Below are positions 33,365 to 41,644 of a DNA stretch of 64,000 bases, in pieces. Both the position numbers and the translations under genes were made by a program. The notes under the pieces are model-generated. The model did no database searches. It worked only from the letters and a program-made list of their open reading frames with translations, and was not told where the DNA came from. The number at the start of each line of letters is the position of its first letter. The stretch's first letter is position 1. The stretch is from Bog-532 sp963824545 (lineage in GTDB: Bacteria; Actinomycetota; Actinomycetes; Streptosporangiales; Streptosporangiaceae): assembly GCA_963824545.1 (NCBI GenBank), contig CAWGPP010000002.1, positions 372,001-436,000 of the forward strand, in the 5' to 3' direction.

Positions 33365-33436
33365 GCGTTGGCGGAGCCCGCCGCGTTGGCGGAGCCCGCC
33401 GCGTTGGCGGAGCCCGCCGCGTTGGCGGAGCCCGCC
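33365..33436. repeat. Four perfect 18-bp tandem repeats upstream of trpL
   Basis: The unit GCGTTGGCGGAGCCCGCC occurs four times without gaps. The array ends 22 bp before the trp leader start codon, within the expected promoter/leader region. Confidence 0.9.
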
Positions 33437-33458
33437 GCGAACCGCTAAGCTGACCGCC

Positions 33459-33500
33459 ATGCGAACCGCGCCGGGCCTGCTGTGGTGGCGCCGCCTCTAG
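33459..33500 (+). CDS. trpL: trp operon leader peptide
   Basis: The 13-codon frame reads MRTAPGLLWWRRL and stops at TAG 33498-33500. Two adjacent Trp codons, a following self-complementary segment and an intrinsic terminator ahead of the trpEG gene make this a transcription-attenuation leader. When charged tRNA-Trp is short, the ribosome should stall at the Trp codons and let transcription read through. It is too short for ordinary gene calling. Trp-codon leaders ahead of trpE(G) are documented in Streptomyces. Confidence 0.85.
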   Translation: MRTAPGLLWWRRL

Positions 33501-33506
33501 GCGGCG
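33489..33506 (+). promoter_or_regulatory. Leader hairpin overlapping the end of trpL
   Basis: CGCCGCC and GGCGGCG flank the loop TCTA across the trpL stop codon, forming a 7-bp stem. It probably serves as the pause (1:2) hairpin of the attenuator. Confidence 0.55.
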
Positions 33507-33536
33507 TGATGGCTCGCATACTGCGCAGATCATGAG

Positions 33537-33566
33537 ACGACCGCCCGGGTAACGGCGGTCGTTTTT
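33537..33566 (+). terminator. trp attenuator (intrinsic terminator)
   Basis: A 9-bp perfect stem (ACGACCGCC with GGCGGTCGT) around an 8-base loop is followed by TTTTT. It lies between the leader peptide and trpEG, as expected of the terminator (3:4) hairpin. Confidence 0.85.
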
Positions 33567-33604
33567 CTTTCCCGCCGTGGCCGGGCCCAGAAAAAGGTGC
33601 CCAC

Positions 33605-35818
33605 GTGGACTCCGAACCGCGAGACGAGCTGACCACCTTCGAAACCGCCGGCGGCGTGCGGGTGACCCGCACCGCCGGCCCGTTCCATCCCGACCTGCTG
33701 GCCGACGTCTCGCGGGCGGTCGACGAGCGCCGCGGCGGCGTGCTCAGCTCCGGCATGGAGTACCCCGGGCGCTACAGCCGGTGGCACATCGCCTACGCCG
33801 ACCCGTGCGTGGAGATCGTGGCGCGCGGCCGTCGGATCGGGGCCCGCGCGCTGAACGACCGGGGCCGGGTCGTGCTCCCGGTGATCGGCGCGGCCCTGCA
33901 GCGGGCCGGCACCCTGGAGCCGGACGGGCCCGCCGGGGCCGCCGCCGGCGTGCAGGTCGTCATCCCGGAGCCGGACCGCGCCTACACCGAGGAGGAACGC
34001 AGCCGCCGGCCCACCGTGTTCACCGCCCTGCGGGAGGTCATCGCGGCGTTCCGCGGCGAGGACACGCACCTGGGTCTGTATGGGGCGTTCGGGTACGACC
34101 TGGCGTTCCAGTTCGAGCCGGTCCGGCTGAACCTGGAGCGCCCCGCCGACCAGCGTGACCTTGTGCTGCACCTGCCCGACGAGATCTACGTGCTGGACCG
34201 TAAGCGGGAGCAGGCCACCCGTTACGCCTACGAGTTCGAGGCCGGCGGCGTGTCCACGGCCGGGCTGCCCCGCCGCACCGAGCCCACCGGCGCAGCCGCC
34301 GGGCCGCCTTACCAGATGCAGGACCTGCCCGAACAGCCCAAGCCCGGCTCCTACGCCCAGGTGGTGGCCGAGGCCAGGGAGCGGTTCGCGCGCGGCGACC
34401 TGTTCGAGGTCGTGCCCGGCCACGTGTTCTACGGCCGGTGCCCGCTCCCGTCGGCGTTCTACGAGCAGCTACGGCAGCGCAACCCGGCGCCGTACGAGTT
34501 CATGTTCAACCTCGGGGAGGGGGAGTACCTGGTCGGCGCGTCACCGGAGATGTACGTCCGGGTCACCGGCGACCGGGTGGAGACCTGCCCGATCTCCGGC
34601 ACGGTGCCCCGGGGCGAGGGCCCGCTGGAGGACGCGGAGAACATCCGCACGCTGCTCGGGTCGGCCAAGGAGGAGTCCGAGCTGACCATGTGCACCGACG
34701 TGGACCGCAACGACAAGTCACGCGTCTGCGTGCCGGGCAGCGTCCAGGTCATCGGGCGCCGCCAGATCGAGCTGTACAGCCGGGTGATCCACACCGTCGA
34801 CCACGTGGAGGGTCGGCTGCGGCCCGGGTTCGACGCGCTCGACGCCTTCCTGACCCACATGTGGGCGGTCACCGTCACGGGCGCGCCAAAGACGTGGGCG
34901 ATGCAGTTCATCGAGGACCACGAGGCCACGCCGCGGCGCTGGTACGGCGGCGCCGTCGGGGCGATCGGCTTCGACGGCGGCATGAACACCGGCCTGACCC
35001 TGCGTACCGCGCACATCCGGGACGGGATCGCGTCCGTCCGGGCCGGCGCCACCCTGTTGTTCGACTCCGACCCAGACGCCGAGGAACGCGAGACGCAGAT
35101 CAAGGCGCGGGCGCTGATAGAAACGCTCAAAGACGCGGAACGGGCCGCGTTGCCGCTGACTGCCGGTCCGGGCCTACGCGGCACGACCGGCGGGCCCGCG
35201 CCGGAGCTACCCGGAACCGGGATGCGTGTCCTCCTGGTGGACCACCAGGACTCGTTCGTGCACACGCTCGCGGATTACTTCCGTCAGCAGGGCGCGGAGG
35301 TGACCACCCTGCGGGCTGGCTTCAGCCCGGCGCTGCTGGATTCCTACGCCCCCGACCTGGTCGTCCTGTCGCCGGGGCCGGGGCGGCCGGCCGACTTCGC
35401 CTGCGGCGACTTGCTCACCGAGCTCGACGCCCGTGGGCTGCCGGTGTTCGGCGTGTGCCTGGGCCTGCAGGCCATGGTCGAGCACGCCGGCGGGGAGCTG
35501 TCCCTGCTGGCCGAGCCCGTGCACGGCAAGCCGGGCGTCGTCCAGGTCACCGGCGGCGATCTGCTGGGCGGTCTGCCTGATGCGTTCACCGGCGCGCGCT
35601 ACCACTCCATCTATGCCCGCCCCGGGCAGGTCAAGGGAGGATTCCAGGTAACGGCGACGACCCCGGACGGCGTGGTGATGGCCATCGAGGACCCCGTGGC
35701 CGGGCGCTGGGCCGTCCAGTTCCACCCGGAGTCGATCCTGACCGCCTCCGGCCGGGCCGGCCACCAGGTCATCGCCAACGTCCTCCGCCTCACCCGCGCC
35801 CGCCGCCCCACCCCCTAG
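33605..35818 (+). CDS. trpEG: Fused anthranilate synthase, components I and II
   Basis: Residues 1-520 form the chorismate-using component I, with the C-terminal binding motifs LFEVVPGHVFYGRCPLPSAF, ETCPISGTVPRGEGPLEDAE, ELTMCTDVDRNDKSRVC and TVTGAPKTWAMQFIEDHE. Residues 540-737 form a class I glutamine amidotransferase with VFGVCLGLQAM (nucleophile Cys) and WAVQFHPESIL (His/Glu). The protein makes anthranilate from chorismate and glutamine, the first step of tryptophan synthesis. GTG 33605 follows AAGGTG. It is regulated by the attenuator just upstream. Fused TrpE(G) is usual in streptomycetes and relatives and in some phenazine pathways; the Trp leader favours the biosynthetic role. Confidence 0.9.
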   Translation: MDSEPRDELTTFETAGGVRVTRTAGPFHPDLLADVSRAVDERRGGVLSSGMEYPGRYSRWHIAYADPCVEIVARGRRIGARALNDRGRVVLPVIGAALQRAGTLEPDGPAGAAAGVQVVIPEPDRAYTEEERSRRPTVFTALREVIAAFRGEDTHLGLYGAFGYDLAFQFEPVRLNLERPADQRDLVLHLPDEIYVLDRKREQATRYAYEFEAGGVSTAGLPRRTEPTGAAAGPPYQMQDLPEQPKPGSYAQVVAEARERFARGDLFEVVPGHVFYGRCPLPSAFYEQLRQRNPAPYEFMFNLGEGEYLVGASPEMYVRVTGDRVETCPISGTVPRGEGPLEDAENIRTLLGSAKEESELTMCTDVDRNDKSRVCVPGSVQVIGRRQIELYSRVIHTVDHVEGRLRPGFDALDAFLTHMWAVTVTGAPKTWAMQFIEDHEATPRRWYGGAVGAIGFDGGMNTGLTLRTAHIRDGIASVRAGATLLFDSDPDAEERETQIKARALIETLKDAERAALPLTAGPGLRGTTGGPAPELPGTGMRVLLVDHQDSFVHTLADYFRQQGAEVTTLRAGFSPALLDSYAPDLVVLSPGPGRPADFACGDLLTELDARGLPVFGVCLGLQAMVEHAGGELSLLAEPVHGKPGVVQVTGGDLLGGLPDAFTGARYHSIYARPGQVKGGFQVTATTPDGVVMAIEDPVAGRWAVQFHPESILTASGRAGHQVIANVLRLTRARRPTP

Positions 35819-35848
35819 CCCCGCCCCGCCCCGCCCGCCCAGCCAGCC

Positions 35849-35912
35849 CCGCGAGCGGGGTGTACGTAGAGGTGCCTTTGCCGCGAGCGGGGTGTACGCA
35901 GAGGCACCTTTG
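35849..35912. repeat. Two 32-bp tandem repeats upstream of thyX
   Basis: Two units of exactly 32 bp begin CCGCGAGCGGGGTGTACG and end with AGAGGTGCCTTTG (copy 1) or AGAGGCACCTTTG (copy 2). They share both blocks with the six-copy array at 62963-63154. Confidence 0.85.
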
Positions 35913-36010
35913 CCGATAGGCGCTGGGGGGTGGTGCCTGAGGCTGCCCAGGGAGTGGGGTCCGGGTGTCTTGGCGTACGGGGACGGTCCCGGTCGTTAGA
36001 GTGCTGTGAC

Positions 36011-37912
36011 ATGAGGAGCGTTGAGCCTGAAGTTCTGCTGGTGGCGCGGCCGAAGCTCGATTACGGGGAGATCGCCGCCTACCTGCGCGAGGTCGGCGGC
36101 GAGGCGTGGCTGGAACGGCTAGACCGCGGCGACCTGGACAACGACGCGCAGAACCTCGCCGAGTTCGCTGGTCGTCTTTGTTATAAGTCCTGGGAGCCCG
36201 GGCTTAACCCCAATGTCACCCGGATCCGCACCGACCAGGCCAAGTATCTGGAGAACATCCTGGCCAGCGCGCACGGCTCGGTGCTGGAGCACGTCAGCTT
36301 CACCTTCATCCTGCACAACGTGAGCCGGGTGTGCTGTTACGACGACGACACCGAGGTGCTCACTACCGAAGGTTGGAAACTCTGGCCGAAGGTGGACGGG
36401 TCGGAGATTTTCGGGACGCTTAACCCGGAGACCGGCGAACTGGAGTACCAGAAGGCCACTGAGGTCTTCCACGGTGAGTACCAAGGTCCGATGTACCGCG
36501 TGCGGTCGGAGCAAGTGGACCTGCTGGTGACGGCTAACCACCGCATGTGGGTGCAGCGCTTCGACACGCAGGCGGCCAAGCGGGGGGAAGAACGATTCGG
36601 CGTCCTTCAGGCTGCTGACATCCTGCACAAGCGGGTCAAGTATCAGAAGTCCGCGCGGTGGGCGGGGACCACACCGGCGTCAGTGACAATCCCTGCCGCG
36701 GAGCGCACGTGGCGGCGGTCAGATAACGGCGCGACATGTGTTCGCACTTATGCACGGAAGTCGTTCCCAGCGGAGCCCTTTGCCCGCTTCCTCGGCTACT
36801 ACCTCGCCGAGGGGTGCGTCAACGGTCACCAGATCATCTTGGCGCAGAATCGCGGTCCGATCCTGGACAAGATGGTGGACACGATCCGGGCCATGGGGCT
36901 TCCCGCCTATGTACCGACATCAGGCAATGGCTGTGTCCGCACCCAATGCACCCCGCTGCGCGACATGCTCGCCAAGCTTGGTCACGCGTACGAGAAGCGC
37001 GTACCGGCGATGGTCCAGGCGTGGTCGCCGGAGCTCATCCGGATCTTCCTGGAAGCCATCATCGAAGGGGACGGGACGACCCACCGGACGTTCAACCACC
37101 GCGTTATCTACACCTCATCGGCGGAGATGGCCGACGACCTGCAGGTGCTGGCCATCAAGGCAGGCTGGTCAGCGAATGTGCGGGTCGACGATCGCGTGGG
37201 GCTCGAACGCATCATGCCCAACGGGCAGCGTTTCCGGAACCTGCGGCCCAGCTACATCGTCTCCATTCTCACTAGACGGCTGACCCCTCTGGTTAACCAT
37301 CAGCGTCACAAGGCGCCCAGCCGTTACCTCAATGAGGACGGCTACAACGATGGCATGGAGCCATACGACGGGATGGTCCACTGCGTTTCCGTGCCCAACG
37401 GATTGCTGTTCGTCCGCCGTAACGGGAAACCAAGTGTCTCAGGGAACACCCACGAGCTCGTCCGGCACCGGCCCGGCACTGCCGTGTCGCAGGAGTCGCT
37501 GCGGTTCGTGCGGCTCGCGGACATCCCGATCTGGTTCCCGGAATGGGCCCGCGAGGACGAGGAACTGATGAAGCGGGCCGGCACCCTGCTGGCCGAGATG
37601 GAGAACTTCCAGCGGTGGATGGCGGAGCATTTCGGTCTCGACGCCGAGGGCGTCCCCTTCCACGAGAAGAAGCACAAGACCTCCTTTATGCGCCGGTTCG
37701 CGCCTGATGGGGTGGCCACCGGGCTGGTGTGGTCGGCGAACGTCCGCACCCTGCGGCACACCATCGAGTCGCGGACCGATCCCGGCGCCGAAGAGGAGAT
37801 CCGGCTGGTGTTCGGCAAGATCGGCGAGCTGATGCGCGCCGAGGCGCCGGCCCTGTTCGGCGACTACGAGATCCGCGACGGCGCCTGGGTCCCGGGCTGG
37901 CGCAAGGTCTGA
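36011..37912 (+). CDS. thyX: Flavin-dependent thymidylate synthase containing an intein
   Basis: The ThyX extein starts MRSVEPEVLLVARPKLDYGE. The N-extein ends SFTFILHNVSRVC and the C-extein resumes THELVRHRPGTAVSQESLRF, the ThyX motif region. Joined they give VSRVC-THELVRHR. The motif reads RHR-x8-S, one residue longer than the classical RHR-x7-S. ThyX methylates dUMP to dTMP with methylene-tetrahydrofolate, FAD and NADPH in the cytosol. The insertion lies right before the substrate- and FAD-binding motif, so splicing is needed for activity. The mature enzyme would be about 262 residues. ATG 36011 is chosen from family length. Confidence 0.9.
   Translation: MRSVEPEVLLVARPKLDYGEIAAYLREVGGEAWLERLDRGDLDNDAQNLAEFAGRLCYKSWEPGLNPNVTRIRTDQAKYLENILASAHGSVLEHVSFTFILHNVSRVCCYDDDTEVLTTEGWKLWPKVDGSEIFGTLNPETGELEYQKATEVFHGEYQGPMYRVRSEQVDLLVTANHRMWVQRFDTQAAKRGEERFGVLQAADILHKRVKYQKSARWAGTTPASVTIPAAERTWRRSDNGATCVRTYARKSFPAEPFARFLGYYLAEGCVNGHQIILAQNRGPILDKMVDTIRAMGLPAYVPTSGNGCVRTQCTPLRDMLAKLGHAYEKRVPAMVQAWSPELIRIFLEAIIEGDGTTHRTFNHRVIYTSSAEMADDLQVLAIKAGWSANVRVDDRVGLERIMPNGQRFRNLRPSYIVSILTRRLTPLVNHQRHKAPSRYLNEDGYNDGMEPYDGMVHCVSVPNGLLFVRRNGKPSVSGNTHELVRHRPGTAVSQESLRFVRLADIPIWFPEWAREDEELMKRAGTLLAEMENFQRWMAEHFGLDAEGVPFHEKKHKTSFMRRFAPDGVATGLVWSANVRTLRHTIESRTDPGAEEEIRLVFGKIGELMRAEAPALFGDYEIRDGAWVPGWRKV
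36335..37447 (+). other. Intein with LAGLIDADG homing endonuclease in ThyX
   Basis: The 371-residue intein begins at a Cys (CYDDDTEVLTTEGWKLW, block A), has DLLVTANHRMWVQ (block B, T-x2-H) and ends MVHCVSVPNGLLFVRRNGKP followed by SVSGN, with Thr as the first C-extein residue. The terminal Asn is present, but the usual penultimate His is Gly. Two LAGLIDADG motifs are visible: FLGYYLAEGC and FLEAIIEGDG, so the homing endonuclease looks intact. The preceding residue is also Cys, so the left border could be one codon earlier. Codon use is somewhat less G+C-rich than in the flanking extein. Confidence 0.85.
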
Positions 37913-37941
37913 TCCGCAGGCCCCTGGACGCCGGATAGGGG

Positions 37942-39159
37942 TCAGTACAGGGGGCAGTCGTAGTGGATGAGGTCCTCCGGTGCGCCACGGGCCGTAAGCT
38001 CGCTGACCGTGCGGGCGATCATCTCGTCCGGCCCGCTGACGTAGATGTCGCGGTTTCTCCAGGTGGCCGCGGCGACCACCCGGGGGATCGTGCCGTAGAT
38101 CGCGTCCGGCGCGGCCTCTTGCGACACGACGGGTATGACCTGCAGCCAGGGATAGGCGGCCTCCATGCGCTGCAGGGCGGGCAGGTCGTACAGGCCGGAC
38201 GCGCGCCGTGCGCCGTAGTACAGCACGATCCCGCGGCGGCGTCCCGCCCCGGGGCTGGTGATGACCGCCTCGATGATGGCCTTGACCGGCGCGAGCCCGG
38301 TTCCGCCGGCCAGGCACAGGATGTCGCGCTGGGACGTGGTGTCCGCGATCATCGAACCGGTGGGCGCGCCCAGCAGCAGCGTGTCGCCGGCCGCCACGTG
38401 GTGCACGAGCGCCGCGCTGACCAGGCCGCCGCCCACGGCGCGGACGTGCAGGGTCAGGGTGCCGTCCGCACGAGGCGCGTTCGCGATGGAGTAGTTGCGC
38501 CACAACCGTGGCCAGTGCGGCGTCTGGACGCTGATGTGCTGCCCGGGCCGGTAGGGCACCGGCTGGCTGGGCTGGAGGGTCAGCACGCCCAGGTCGGTAC
38601 CGCGGACCTCATGGCCGACGATCTCCGCGAGCCACCAGGGCGGCGCCAGCTCCGCATCCCGTTCGGCGGCGGCGATCATGAGGCCGGCCGCCTGGCTGAA
38701 CAGATCCTCCCAGGCCACGGCCACGGCGTCGGTCCAGACCTGCGGGGCGTACCGCTGCCAGGTGGCGGTGAGCGCCTGGCGAACGGCGTCGAAATGCTCC
38801 TTCTGCACGCCGAATTTACGATGCGCCCGGCCGGTCCCGTCCAGGTAGGCGGCAAGCTGCCCGGCATTGTGCCGGTGCGCCACGAGCCGGGTCACGGCCT
38901 GCCAGAAAGACGCGCGCTGGACGTCCATGGCGGGCGGGAACATCGCCCGGATCGGTGGTTCGATAGCGAACATATGGGCGTAGAAATAGGTCATGGCCGC
39001 GTCCGATACGGGATCGATCGCGGCACACAGATCAGCCAGCGGATCGGCGCCAGCACCACTATCAACGCCCGAGCCCGGCGATGTGCAATCCTGTGACCTG
39101 CGCCGGGTGCCTTCCTCGCGCGCTGGAAAGCGGTCCGGGTCCCCAGTGACGATCGTCAT
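37942..39159 (-). CDS. Flavohaemoglobin-like globin/FAD/NAD oxidoreductase
   Basis: The 405-residue protein has an N-terminal globin domain (about residues 40-170; 'YLDGTGRAHRKFGVQKEHFD' carries the proximal His) fused to a ferredoxin-reductase-type module: WRNYSIANAPRADG (FAD R-x-Y-S), LCLAGGTGLAPVKAIIEAVI (NAD binding) and DIYVSGPDEMIARTV. This is the Hmp layout that turns nitric oxide and O2 into nitrate using NAD(P)H. The N-terminal 40 residues are a non-conserved extension. An A+T-rich intergenic region follows its start and is the likely site of regulation. Confidence 0.85.
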   Translation of the reverse strand: MTIVTGDPDRFPAREEGTRRRSQDCTSPGSGVDSGAGADPLADLCAAIDPVSDAAMTYFYAHMFAIEPPIRAMFPPAMDVQRASFWQAVTRLVAHRHNAGQLAAYLDGTGRAHRKFGVQKEHFDAVRQALTATWQRYAPQVWTDAVAVAWEDLFSQAAGLMIAAAERDAELAPPWWLAEIVGHEVRGTDLGVLTLQPSQPVPYRPGQHISVQTPHWPRLWRNYSIANAPRADGTLTLHVRAVGGGLVSAALVHHVAAGDTLLLGAPTGSMIADTTSQRDILCLAGGTGLAPVKAIIEAVITSPGAGRRRGIVLYYGARRASGLYDLPALQRMEAAYPWLQVIPVVSQEAAPDAIYGTIPRVVAAATWRNRDIYVSGPDEMIARTVSELTARGAPEDLIHYDCPLY

Positions 39160-39627
39160 AGTCCCCTCTGCCGACCTGAATTGATCATCGTGCGACGGCG
39201 CGGCCTTCGGTGGCTGCGACCGGTTCAGTCTTCCGCTCGCCGTCGCCCGCGGCAGCAGATAACGGGAAGCGGGGATTTAATATGCGCAGCTTATCGAAAA
39301 CTCTCAGCCGATGATATGACGGTGGCGAAATGACAACGATTGAACGTAGTTTAGCCGACATATCGGAGTTTATGCCCGGGCGCATTTAGGGCATTTCCTC
39401 GTGTGGCCCAGGCCTTCTTATTCGAAGATGTCCGGTCCGTGTCCGTTCATGCCAGTAACGACACGGATGAGTCCCGTGCCGGGAGCCGGCCCCGGGTGGG
39501 TCGCGCCAGCTTTTGCCCAAACTTTGGCAAGCCGCTGACCTGGGTGCGTGCCGATGCACCATCATGGGCTCGGGACGCTTATCGCGGACCTGTTGGACAT
39601 TCGCGACCAACGCCGCCGGAGGGGTGC
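39160..39627. other. A+T-rich intergenic region between flavohaemoglobin and C26 genes
   Basis: About 470 bases separate two divergent genes. The part near 39,260-39,400 is notably A+T-rich for this DNA and probably holds the flavohaemoglobin promoter. A GCATTT-containing pair near 39383-39397 recalls nitric-oxide-regulator half-sites, but the match is too weak to call. Confidence 0.35.
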
Positions 39628-40437
39628 ATGGCCCGCTCGCTCATTGGGATCACCGGTCAGTTCGAGGCCGCGCACTGGGGCGATTGGGTTCGCGAGGCTG
39701 TCTTGTCGCCGCTGACCTACACGCGTGCCGTGGAACGCGCCGGCGGAACCCCGGTCGTGCTGCCGCCGGTCCCGGCCGACAGCGTGGCCCGGCTGGTGCA
39801 GGGCCTCGACGGGTTCGTTTTCACCTGCGGGGCCGACGTCAACCCCGCCTTGTACGACGCCGCGCCGCACGAGCGGACCAGCGCGCCCGACCGCCGCCGG
39901 GACCGGTTCGAGATGGCGCTGGTCCGCGCGGCCCTGGAGGCGGGGCTGCCGGTCCTCGGGATCTGCCGCGGCATGCACATCCTCAACGTGGCGCGCGGCG
40001 GCACGCTGATCCAGCATCTACCGGACGCGGTGGGCCATAGCGGGCACGCCCCGGATCCGATCCGGATGAGCCCGCACGCGGTTCACCTGAACACCAGCAG
40101 CACGGTCGGCGCGTTGCTCGGTTCCCGTAGCCAGGTGCCGGCGCTGCATCATCAGGCCGTCAAGCAGACCGGTGAAGGCCTGGTCACGGTCGCCTGGGCG
40201 GACGATCAGGTCATCGAGGCGGTCGAGCTCCAGGGGTATCCGTTCGCGGTCGGCGTGCAGTGGCACCCCGAGGAAGGTGACGACCTGCGGCTGTTCGAGG
40301 CGCTCGTGTCGGCGGCCCAGACGGCCGCCACGGCGCGGGCGTCGGCCCGGGCGGCGGAGGAGAAGACGGCCAAGCAGCCCGCCGGCCGGAGCGGCCGGTC
40401 GGGCCGGGCGGCGGCCAAAGCGCGCGCCCGTATCTGA
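39628..40437 (+). CDS. Gamma-glutamyl-gamma-aminobutyrate hydrolase family protein (peptidase C26)
   Basis: The 269-residue protein is a class I glutamine amidotransferase-like hydrolase: LIGITGQFEAAHWGDWVREA, GFVFTCGADVNPALYDAAPH, LPVLGICRGMHILNVARGGT (nucleophile Cys), VPALHHQAVKQTGEGLV and AVGVQWHPEEGDD (catalytic His and Glu). This is the PuuD family, which cleaves gamma-glutamyl amides in putrescine or ethanolamine-type pathways. The C-terminus has a basic Ala-rich tail. ATG 39628 follows GGAGGGG. No pathway partners are next to it. Confidence 0.8.
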   Translation: MARSLIGITGQFEAAHWGDWVREAVLSPLTYTRAVERAGGTPVVLPPVPADSVARLVQGLDGFVFTCGADVNPALYDAAPHERTSAPDRRRDRFEMALVRAALEAGLPVLGICRGMHILNVARGGTLIQHLPDAVGHSGHAPDPIRMSPHAVHLNTSSTVGALLGSRSQVPALHHQAVKQTGEGLVTVAWADDQVIEAVELQGYPFAVGVQWHPEEGDDLRLFEALVSAAQTAATARASARAAEEKTAKQPAGRSGRSGRAAAKARARI

Positions 40438-40494
40438 GGCGCCGCACCTGAGAGCCGCGCGCCCGGATCTGAGCCTCACGCCGGGGCGCGGCGG

Positions 40495-41487
40495 CTACAG
40501 CGGCGCCTGGTAGTTGCCGATCCAGTGCAGCTTCAGCCAGAGCAGGGCGGCGGCCCAGGCGCCGGTGACCTCGAGCACGCCCACCGCCACCAGCAGCCCC
40601 CCGCCGATCCGCGTGATCAGCTGGGCGTGCCGCCGGGCGTAGCCGAAGACGCGCATGCTGCGCTGGAAGGCCATGGACACGATGAGGAACGGCACGCCCA
40701 GGCCGAGGCCATAGATGAAGGCCAGGAAGGCCCCGCGGCCCGCGGTCCCCGAGGCCGTGGACAGGGTCAGCACGGCGGCCAGCGTCGGGCCGATGCACGG
40801 CGTCCAGCCCAGCCCGAACATCACTCCCAGCAACGGCGCCCCGGCCAGGCCGGCCCGCGGCCGCACCGATGGGCGGATCACCCGGCCGGCGAGCGGGAAA
40901 CGGTCCAGGAGCCCGGCGAACAGCAGGCCGAGCATGATGGTGAGGGCGCCGAGCACCCGGGTGACGACCCCCTGGTCGTTCACGAGCAGGCCGCCCAGAC
41001 TGCCCGAGGCCGCGCCGTACGTGGCAAACAGCGCGGAAAAGCCCAGCACGAAGAGCATGGTCCCGGCGATCGTCCGGCCCCGCCCCGGCCGGGCCGCGGC
41101 GCCAGGCGCACCTGGGGAATCCGGCGCGCCGGGGGAGCCCGGCGCGGTCGCATCAGGCGGGGCGTCCACCGCGACCTGGGCCTGGCCGCCCCCGGCGGCC
41201 CCGGTACTGGTCCCGGCGGCCCTGGCGCCGGCCACGGCCGCCGTGGTGTCCGCCCCGGCTGCCCCGGCCGTCGTGGCGGGGGCGGCGGCTGCCGGGCGCC
41301 GCTGCTTCCTGGCCGGGCGCGGCGCGGTCTGCGCGTCGGTCCCCGACATGCCGGTCGCGTACGCGAGATAGCCGGGCACCAGCGGCAGGCAGCACGGCGA
41401 AAGGAACGTGATCGCGCCGGCCGCGGCGGCGATCGGCACGGCCAGGATCAGTGGCCCGGACAGGACCACCTGCTGGATCCCGCTCAT
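40495..41487 (-). CDS. CcdA/DsbD-like membrane thiol-redox protein
   Basis: The 330-residue membrane protein has the CcdA core with six predicted helices. The conserved cysteines lie in GAITFLSPCCLPLVPGYLAY and LGWTPCIGPTLAAVL. CcdA passes electrons from cytosolic thioredoxin to the outside for cytochrome c assembly or thiol homeostasis. Between helix 1 and 2 is an unusual Ala/Pro/Gly-rich linker of about 90 residues (TAPRPARKQRRPAAAAPATT to RPGRGRTIAGTML). ATG 41487 has AAGGAGG 10 bases upstream. No ResB/ResC genes follow, so the partner is unknown. Confidence 0.75.
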   Translation of the reverse strand: MSGIQQVVLSGPLILAVPIAAAAGAITFLSPCCLPLVPGYLAYATGMSGTDAQTAPRPARKQRRPAAAAPATTAGAAGADTTAAVAGARAAGTSTGAAGGGQAQVAVDAPPDATAPGSPGAPDSPGAPGAAARPGRGRTIAGTMLFVLGFSALFATYGAASGSLGGLLVNDQGVVTRVLGALTIMLGLLFAGLLDRFPLAGRVIRPSVRPRAGLAGAPLLGVMFGLGWTPCIGPTLAAVLTLSTASGTAGRGAFLAFIYGLGLGVPFLIVSMAFQRSMRVFGYARRHAQLITRIGGGLLVAVGVLEVTGAWAAALLWLKLHWIGNYQAPL

Positions 41488-41644
41488 GCCGTGCCTGCCT
41501 CCTTCGCGCCGCCGTTCCCCACTTACTATGGCATGTCGTGTCCGGCGCGGGGCCTCGAAGGCTCCCCGGGCCGCGGGCCGGCCGAGCGGCACGGCCGGGT
41601 GCCCGGCACCGCGCGGACGACCGTGCGTGATGTCCTGTGCAGAT

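Noticed and set aside
39383..39397. Possible nitric-oxide-regulator site upstream of the flavohaemoglobin
   Set aside because: Only partial half-sites match; too weak without a matrix search.
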